From assembly GCF_000814845.2 (NCBI RefSeq), contig NZ_CP010431.2:3720001-3784000 (forward strand): a DNA stretch of 64,000 nucleotides, written 5' to 3'. Each line of letters starts with the position of its first letter. The stretch's first letter is position 1. Under the pieces are notes generated by a model. The model had not been told where the DNA came from. It saw only the letters and a program-made list of their open reading frames with translations, and searched no databases. This stretch comes from Pandoraea sputorum (GTDB taxonomy: Bacteria > Pseudomonadota > Gammaproteobacteria > Burkholderiales > Burkholderiaceae). The position numbers and the translations under genes are program-made. This document shows, piece by piece, positions 9,769-15,387 of this stretch.

Positions 9769-9826
9769 CCTCGCGTGCCGAAGTCGTTTTCGTCCATTGC
9801 ATCGAAAACAACTACGGCACGCGAGG
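9769..9826. repeat. 58-bp near-perfect inverted repeat upstream of the oxlT promoter
   Basis: The outer arms CCTCGCGTGCCG (9769-9780) and CGGCACGCGAGG (9815-9826) match perfectly. Inside them, 9782-9792 and 9803-9813 pair in 10 of 11 positions around a 10-nt loop, giving a stem of about 24 bp. No T-run follows on either strand. It lies 30 bp upstream of the oxlT -35 box and could be a large operator, a cruciform or an RNA hairpin. Confidence 0.75.
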
Positions 9827-9936
9827 CACTGTCCTAAGTGGCGGCTAGATACAGTAACGCAACTGTAGGACGGAGCGGCGCAACAACGCAATGCGAAAAC
9901 ACTAAGGAGTTAACCTGATCCTGGAACCTTACCCAA

Positions 9937-9979
9937 CAAGGCGCTCAGCCCTTTTATATCGGGCTCCTTGCGATTTTTT
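9937..9979 (+). terminator. Possible plus-strand terminator in the oxlT-panE intergenic region
   Basis: CAAGG..AGCCC pairs with GGGCT..CCTTG, with a 5-nt bulge, and is followed by CGATTTTTT. No gene precedes it on this strand. The rest of 9827-10210 shows no convincing coding frame. Confidence 0.4.
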
Positions 9980-10216
9980 AAAACGGGCACAAGGCGATAT
10001 TTTTGCTAATTTTCCTCACAATAAGACATTCCCCTCCTCCCACCTCACCCTCTGTAACACACCGTAATAATTCGCTCGCACGCAGTCTCCGGACATTTCA
10101 CAAGTGCAGTTCATGACCGCAAAGCTCACACATGCGGAAGCCCTTTTTTCAGGCCTGTGCGGGGAAACCATGAGGGCAAAAGGGCGAGGAAGGCTTGGCG
10201 CTATTCTTCTTGTGAT

Positions 10217-10239
10217 ATACGATATACAACATTTGGTAT
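10217..10239. promoter_or_regulatory. Tandem operator-like element C upstream of the panE-family gene
   Basis: ATACGATAT (10217-10225) and ATTTGGTAT (10231-10239) are 5 bp apart. A weak promoter TTGGCG (10195-10200), 17 bp, TACGAT (10218-10223) overlaps the first 9-mer. The start codon of the reductase follows at 10312. Confidence 0.6.
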
Positions 10240-10311
10240 TAGAAGAATCAGAAGAATAAAGCGGCCAGTACCAGGCCCGGGTTTCGATTGACCTTTGGAG
10301 GGAGAGACTTC

Positions 10312-11325
10312 ATGAAGATTTGCATCTATGGCGCTGGTGCCATCGGTGGCTATCTCGGCGTGCAACTCGCGCGCGCCGGAGCCGATGTCAGTCTGGTGGC
10401 ACGTGGACCGCACCTCGCGGCCATGCGCGAGCACGGACTCAAGCTGCTCATCGACGGCGAAGAGCGCGTCGCCCACTTGCGTTGCACCGACGATGCGCGC
10501 GAACTCGGGCATCAGGATTACGTGATCATCGCCCTGAAAGCGCACTCGGTACCGTCGGTACTCGACGCGATGCAGCCGCTGATCGGCCCGAACACGGCCG
10601 TCGTCACGGCCGTGAATGGCATTCCCTACTGGTACTTCTATAAGCACGGCGGCGCGCTCGAAGGCACGACGCTGGAGAGCATCGACCCGGGTGGCCGCCA
10701 GTGGCGCGAACTTGGCCCGGAGCGCGCGATCGGCTGCGTGGTTTATCCGGCCACGGAAGTGGTCGCGCCGGGTGTCATTCAACACGTCTACGGCAACAAG
10801 TTCCCGTTGGGCGAAGCCAGCGGCGAGCGGACCGAGCGCGTCGAGAAGCTCTCGCAGATCATGATCGCCGGTGGACTCGACGCCCCGATCCGCGAAAACA
10901 TCCGCGATGAAATCTGGCTCAAGCTCTGGGGCAACCTCTGCTTCAACCCGATTTCAGCGCTCACCCACGGCACGCTCGACATTATCGCCAGCGATCCGGG
11001 TACGCGTGCCATTGCGCGCGCCATGATGCTCGAAGCGAAAGCCATCGGCGACAAGTTCGGTGTGCACTTCCGAGTGGACGTCGAACGTCGCATTAACGGG
11101 GCCGGCGCGGTGGGCGCACACAAGACGTCGATGCTGCAGGATCTGGAGCGCGACCGCGCGATGGAGATCGACCCGCTCGTCTCCGTCGTTCAGGAGATGG
11201 GACGCCTGGCCAACGTGCCGACGCCCACGCTCGATGTCGTGCTCGCACTGATCAAGCAACGTGAATTCATGACGAAGCCGGATGCCGTGGCGGCCGCGCA
11301 GGAACGTCTGGCTAAAGCGGCATAA
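10312..11325 (+). CDS. panE2: PanE/ApbA-family reductase, probable oxalyl-CoA reductase
   Basis: A 337-residue protein has the ketopantoate-reductase plan: an N-terminal Rossmann motif GAGAIGGYLG at about residues 7-16 for NADP(H), and a C-terminal helical domain with NPISALTHGTL. The ATG at 10312 follows GGAGGGAGAG; the frame is open 8 codons further up. In Methylobacterium extorquens a PanE-like protein (PanE2) encoded with oxalate genes reduces oxalyl-CoA to glyoxylate. Here the gene lies divergent from oxlT and carries the same tandem element as the oxalate genes. An assimilatory role is therefore likelier than pantothenate synthesis (inference). Confidence 0.8.
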   Translation: MKICIYGAGAIGGYLGVQLARAGADVSLVARGPHLAAMREHGLKLLIDGEERVAHLRCTDDARELGHQDYVIIALKAHSVPSVLDAMQPLIGPNTAVVTAVNGIPYWYFYKHGGALEGTTLESIDPGGRQWRELGPERAIGCVVYPATEVVAPGVIQHVYGNKFPLGEASGERTERVEKLSQIMIAGGLDAPIRENIRDEIWLKLWGNLCFNPISALTHGTLDIIASDPGTRAIARAMMLEAKAIGDKFGVHFRVDVERRINGAGAVGAHKTSMLQDLERDRAMEIDPLVSVVQEMGRLANVPTPTLDVVLALIKQREFMTKPDAVAAAQERLAKAA

Positions 11326-11354
11326 ACCAGCGGCATAACCCAGCGGCATAACGC
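11316..11354. repeat. 13-bp tandem repeat, three copies, spanning the panE2 stop codon
   Basis: AGCGGCATAAACC, AGCGGCATAACCC and AGCGGCATAACGC lie head to tail. The first copy contains the last sense codons and the stop of the upstream gene, so the array probably arose by local duplication of the gene end. Confidence 0.8.
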
Positions 11355-11811
11355 GCAATCGTTGTTTGTTTGAAACACCCGATCGCAGGGCACTTTGGCG
11401 TGCCCTGCCCGAATCGGCACTGACTATATATAGAGAGGGCGATGCGACGGGTCTGAAAATCTCGTCGTCAGCCCCACCCCGCAAGTGCTCACCCGTGCCG
11501 CCACCGGACCTCCGGTCGCGGCCGATTTTTTGCCGGAAACCTCGGCGCTGTATGGCCGATGCAGGGAATAACGGCTGTGGTTTCGCGGCAACGCAATAAC
11601 GTCCATTTGACCCACCCTAAAGCAACACCCGAATCACTGAAAACTGCGTGCGCCACTGGCGTCCCGAAATCCACACCATTGCAAGCGAGACGGACATCCG
11701 AGGAGGTTCATCGCCATCATCGACCCCACAAGCACTATCGGAAAAAGAGACAAATCCGAGACGTGTGAGAGCAGTGAGACCTAAAGAACGTCCCGAAAAA
11801 CGATAAATTTT
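11355..11811. other. Intergenic stretch with no recognised gene
   Basis: About 450 bp lie between the panE2 repeat array and element D. Short open frames occur on both strands, but none has a convincing ribosome site or protein-like composition. No terminator with a clear T-run was seen. Confidence 0.5.
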
Positions 11812-11814
11812 GAT

Positions 11815-11837
11815 ATTCGGTATGTGGTATATCTTGA
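11815..11837. promoter_or_regulatory. Tandem operator-like element D upstream of the small membrane protein and gntR
   Basis: ATTCGGTAT (11815-11823) and ATATCTTGA (11829-11837) are 5 bp apart. The latter matches ATATCGTGT of element E in 7 of 9 positions. The second half overlaps the -35 box of the promoter next to it, which suggests autoregulation of the gntR gene. Confidence 0.55.
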
Positions 11838-11862
11838 GACTTGTTGCGGCGCGACATACAAT
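11834..11862 (+). promoter_or_regulatory. Sigma70-type promoter for the small membrane protein and gntR
   Basis: TTGAGA (11834-11839), a 17-bp spacer and TACAAT (11857-11862) form a good promoter about 57 bp upstream of the 72-aa gene. Confidence 0.65.
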
Positions 11863-11918
11863 GCAAAGCAAGTTCTCCCCCACATTACGACCCGTCAACC
11901 TTTATCTGGAGTCTCACC

Positions 11919-12137
11919 ATGTTAGTCGCTGCCCTTACGCTTCTCGCCCTGGCTTCTGCCCTCGCCGCCGGTGTTGCAATGGTTCATCTGTTCGTCGCCC
12001 TGCCCGCCAAACTGCTCGAAAAGGCTGAAACCAACGGCCGTTTCGCCTACCTGGCAGAAACCACGCAGGCAAACGAATCGGGTAAACTCGTCACGAAGCC
12101 GGCAACCATCGTTGGGCAGCAAGCATTGCGCCTCTGA
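11919..12137 (+). CDS. Small membrane protein (72 aa) encoded before gntR
   Basis: A 72-residue protein has one hydrophobic segment at residues 2-29 (MLVAALTLLALASALAAGVA then MVHLFVALPAK). A polar tail of about 40 residues follows, ending KLVTKPATIVGQQALRL. The ATG at 11919 is preceded by TGGAG; an in-frame start 26 codons upstream lacks one. I do not recognise a family. It lies between regulon element D and gntR on the same strand, 29 bp before gntR, so the two are probably co-transcribed. It could be an accessory to oxalate uptake or a membrane partner of the regulator, but this is unsupported beyond position. Confidence 0.7.
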   Translation: MLVAALTLLALASALAAGVAMVHLFVALPAKLLEKAETNGRFAYLAETTQANESGKLVTKPATIVGQQALRL

Positions 12138-12166
12138 AGGGGCCGTAATACCTAGGAGACTATTGC

Positions 12167-12880
12167 ATGTCCCTGATCACCCCAACTCCGGTGCGCGTGA
12201 CGCCACTCGCACTGGAGCCGATCGACACCACCACGAGTTTTCGTAATCAGGCGTATGCGCTTTTGAAAAAAGCCATCGCCGATGCCGATATTTATAACCA
12301 GAAGGACGAAATTCGCCTGGACGAGCGTCAGCTCATCCAGGTGCTTGGCGTTTCGCGCACACCGATTCGCGAAGCCATGACCTTGCTGGAACAGGAAGGT
12401 TTTCTGCGCACGGTGCCGCGCCGGGGCATCTTCATCATCCGCAAGACCAAGCGTGAAATCGTGGAAATGATTCAGATGTGGGCCGCCCTGGAAGGGATGT
12501 CTGCACGGCTGGCCACGCTGAATGCGAGCGACGAAGAGATCGCCAAGTTGCGTCATTTGTTCGACGAGTTCGTGAATGCACCGCCGACGGATCATATTGA
12601 AGAGTATTCGGACGCGAACATCGACTTCCACCAGGCGCTGATCAATCTTGGCGGATCGCAAGCGATTGCCAACACGATCAAGAACCTGTTCATTCACGTG
12701 CGCGCCATCCGCAAGGTGACGATTGCTCAGAACGACCGGGCAGCCCGCTCGATTGTCGATCACCTGAAGATCATCACCGCGCTCGAAAAGCGCGATACGG
12801 AACTCGCCGAGAAGCTCGCGCGCGACCACACCCTCGGTCTGGCCGCGTTCGTCGAAGAGCACTGCGACTTCCTCGAATGA
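12167..12880 (+). CDS. GntR-family regulator, FCD (FadR-type) subgroup
   Basis: A 237-residue protein has an N-terminal winged helix-turn-helix (about residues 25-95, with LDERQLIQVLGVSRTPIREA) and a C-terminal all-helical FCD ligand domain. The FCD metal/ligand residues are suggested by DANIDFHQAL, IVDHLKIITAL and ARDHTLG. AGGAGAC precedes the start. The gene lies at the centre of the oxalate island, between panE2 and fds. It is the only local transcription factor that could read the five tandem elements, which overlap promoters; that suggests a repressor released by oxalate, oxalyl-CoA or formate (inference). Confidence 0.92.
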   Translation: MSLITPTPVRVTPLALEPIDTTTSFRNQAYALLKKAIADADIYNQKDEIRLDERQLIQVLGVSRTPIREAMTLLEQEGFLRTVPRRGIFIIRKTKREIVEMIQMWAALEGMSARLATLNASDEEIAKLRHLFDEFVNAPPTDHIEEYSDANIDFHQALINLGGSQAIANTIKNLFIHVRAIRKVTIAQNDRAARSIVDHLKIITALEKRDTELAEKLARDHTLGLAAFVEEHCDFLE

Positions 12881-12931
12881 ACGCCTGACCCACGTTTGAC
12901 GTCTCCACGACGCGCTCACCGCGCGTCTGCG

Positions 12932-12968
12932 AAAAAGCCAGTGATATGGAAGTGTCACTGGCTTTTTT
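12932..12968 (+). terminator. Intrinsic terminator after gntR
   Basis: AAAAAGCCAGTGA (12932-12944) pairs perfectly with TCACTGGCTTTTT (12955-12967), loop 10 nt. The arm ends in a T-run, and the A-run on the left makes it potentially bidirectional. Confidence 0.88.
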
Positions 12969-13061
12969 CTACCTCCCCGCCCGCCTGTCACGCCCATCGG
13001 CATTGCCTTTCCGGATTCGGGTAAACGATCCCGCGAAACCGCTTGCCTCGGTATTGCACGT

Positions 13062-13084
13062 ATACCGTATATGATATATCGTGT
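13062..13084. promoter_or_regulatory. Tandem operator-like element E upstream of fdsG
   Basis: ATACCGTAT (13062-13070) and ATATCGTGT (13076-13084) are 5 bp apart. This is the same pair as element A with the order of the halves swapped. A possible promoter TTGCAC (13054-13059), 17 bp, TATCGT (13077-13082) would be covered by it. fdsG starts at 13318, so the leader would be over 200 nt. Confidence 0.62.
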
Positions 13085-13317
13085 TTCACATACTGACCGA
13101 AGGTTGACGAAGTAAGCAACGGGCGAGAGGCCGAGCCCGTGCGGCATATGGTGGGGGCTATGTGTCGCACGCTCATCCGGCGTCACGCTGATCGACTAGA
13201 CCCGAGAAGCATCGTCGTATGTGACCAATGGGTCTCTCGCCCCGGGGCAGGACAAGAACATATAACCACCCTCAGGCGCACCGTTCCCCACAGTGCGCCA
13301 AACAGGAGACATCAGCC

Positions 13318-13785
13318 ATGCGCGAGGCTTATTCCATCGCGACGGTGCAAGCGATTCTGGACCATCATGCAGCTCAGGAAGGCCCCCTTCTGCCGATCCT
13401 CCATGATGTTCAGGAAGCTTTCGGCTACGTTCCCCCGGATGCCGTGTCCGTCATTGCCAACGCCCTCAACCTGTCACGCGCCGAAGTGCATGGCGTGATC
13501 ACGTTCTATCACCATTTCCGCACCACCCCGCCGCCGCGACACGTCATTCAGATCTGTCGCGCTGAGGCATGTCAGAGCATGGGCGCCGATGCGCTCGTGG
13601 CGCACGCAGAACGCGCGCTGGGTTGCGCGATGCACAGCCACAGCGGTGACGTCGCGCTCGAACCGGTCTTCTGTCTGGGCCAGTGCGCTACGTCCCCCGC
13701 GATCACCATCGACGACAAGCTGCACGCGCGCGTCACCCCCGAGAAATTCGACCGTCTGGTCGCCCGCGCCAAGGAAGCCGTATGA
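13318..13785 (+). CDS. fdsG: NAD-dependent formate dehydrogenase, gamma subunit
   Basis: A 155-residue NuoE-like subunit carries one [2Fe-2S] cluster. The expected Cys are C80, C85, C119 and C123 (CRAEAC and CLGQC). It is part of the soluble, molybdenum-containing, NAD-linked formate dehydrogenase that oxidises formate to CO2. The ATG at 13318 follows AGGAGAC; the frame is open 30 codons upstream with no support. Its stop overlaps the fdsB start by four bases (ATGA), which indicates translational coupling. Confidence 0.95.
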   Translation: MREAYSIATVQAILDHHAAQEGPLLPILHDVQEAFGYVPPDAVSVIANALNLSRAEVHGVITFYHHFRTTPPPRHVIQICRAEACQSMGADALVAHAERALGCAMHSHSGDVALEPVFCLGQCATSPAITIDDKLHARVTPEKFDRLVARAKEAV

Positions 13786-15374
13786 GCCAGTCCACCACGT
13801 CCGCCAAGACGGCTGTGCGCCTCTATCTGCCGCGTGACTCTGCCGCACTCGCCCTCGGTGCCGACGAAGTCGCCGACGCCATCGCCACTGAGGCCGCTAA
13901 ACGCGGCATCGAGATCGAGCTGGTCCGCAATGGCACGCGCGGCATGCTCTGGCTCGAACCGTTGCTCGAAGTCGTCACCCCGGCGGGGCGCGTCGCCTAC
14001 GGGCCTGTCGAAGTCGAGGACGTCGCCGCCCTGTTCGATGCGAACGTCACCGCAGGCGGCGATCATCCGCTCGCCCTCGGTCTGACCGAAGAGATTCCCT
14101 ATTTCAAGAAGCAGGAACGTCTGACGTTCGCACGCGTGGGCATCACCGACCCTGTCTCGGTCGACGACTACGTCGCGCACGACGGCTATCGCGGCCTGCG
14201 CAACGCCCTCGCGCTGGACGCCGCGACCATCGTCGCGCAAGTGACCGAATCGGGCCTGCGCGGACGCGGTGGCGCAGCGTTCCCGACCGGCATCAAGTGG
14301 AAGACAGTTCTGAATACGCCCGCCGCGCAGAAGTACATCGTCTGCAACGCCGACGAAGGCGACTCGGGCACGTTCGCCGACCGCATGCTGATGGAAGGCG
14401 ACCCGCTCGTGCTCGTCGAAGGTATGACGATTGCTGGCATCGCCGTGGGCGCCACACGCGGCTACATCTACGTGCGCAGCGAGTATCCGCATTCGATCGA
14501 CGTGCTCAACGAAGCCATCGACAACGCGAACAAAGCGGGCTATCTCGGCGAGAACATTCTCGGCTCGGGTCACGCGTTCCACCTCGAAGTGCGCAAGGCC
14601 GCCGGGGCTTACGTCTGCGGCGAAGAAACGGCGCTGCTCGAAAGCCTCGAAGGTAAGCGTGGCGTGGTGCGTGCGAAACCGCCGCTGCCCGCCATTGAAG
14701 GTCTCTTCGGCTTGCCGACGGTCATCAACAACGTGATCTCGCTCGCTTCCGTGCCGATCATCATGGACCGTGGCGCGGAGTTCTATAAGAACTTCGGCAT
14801 GGGACGCTCGCGCGGCACCCTGCCGATCCAACTCGCGGGCAACATCAAGTACGGCGGCCTCATCGAGAAGGCCTTCGGCGTGACGCTGCGCGAGATTCTG
14901 TACGACTACGGTGGCGGCGCCATCACCGGCCGCCCGCTGCGCGCGGTGCAGGTCGGTGGCCCGCTCGGCTCGTACCTGCCGGAATCGCAGTGGGACACCC
15001 CGCTCGACTACGAAGCGTTCGCCGCGCACTGGGCCGTGCTGGGTCACGGCGGCATCGTGGCGCACGACGACACGGTCGATCTCGCCAAGCTCGCCCGTTA
15101 CGCGATGGAGTTCTGCACCATCGAATCGTGCGGCAAGTGCACGCCGTGCCGCATCGGTTCGACGCGTGGCGTCGAAGTGATGGACAAGATCATCGACGGT
15201 CGCGATCGTCCCAAGCAAATCAAGCTGCTGCGCGACCTGTGCGACACGATGCTCAACGGCTCGCTGTGCGCCATGGGCGGCATGACGCCCTACCCCGTGC
15301 TGTCTGCGCTGAATCATTTCCCAGAAGACTTCGGCGCGGCCGAATCGTCGAACTTGCCGACCAAGGCCGCCTAG
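13782..15374 (+). CDS. fdsB: NAD-dependent formate dehydrogenase, beta subunit
   Basis: A 530-residue protein combines a thioredoxin-like N-terminal part with a NuoF-like diaphorase domain. Visible are the FMN/NADH-binding region (ESGLRGRGGAAFPTG and CNADEGDSGTFADR) and a C-terminal [4Fe-4S] motif ESCGKCTPCRIGS with a distal Cys in NGSLCAMGG. It passes electrons from the FdsA clusters to NAD+. The start is the ATG overlapping the fdsG stop, with fdsA 13 bp downstream. Confidence 0.95.
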   Translation: MSQSTTSAKTAVRLYLPRDSAALALGADEVADAIATEAAKRGIEIELVRNGTRGMLWLEPLLEVVTPAGRVAYGPVEVEDVAALFDANVTAGGDHPLALGLTEEIPYFKKQERLTFARVGITDPVSVDDYVAHDGYRGLRNALALDAATIVAQVTESGLRGRGGAAFPTGIKWKTVLNTPAAQKYIVCNADEGDSGTFADRMLMEGDPLVLVEGMTIAGIAVGATRGYIYVRSEYPHSIDVLNEAIDNANKAGYLGENILGSGHAFHLEVRKAAGAYVCGEETALLESLEGKRGVVRAKPPLPAIEGLFGLPTVINNVISLASVPIIMDRGAEFYKNFGMGRSRGTLPIQLAGNIKYGGLIEKAFGVTLREILYDYGGGAITGRPLRAVQVGGPLGSYLPESQWDTPLDYEAFAAHWAVLGHGGIVAHDDTVDLAKLARYAMEFCTIESCGKCTPCRIGSTRGVEVMDKIIDGRDRPKQIKLLRDLCDTMLNGSLCAMGGMTPYPVLSALNHFPEDFGAAESSNLPTKAA

Positions 15375-15387
15375 GAGACCCCCGATC

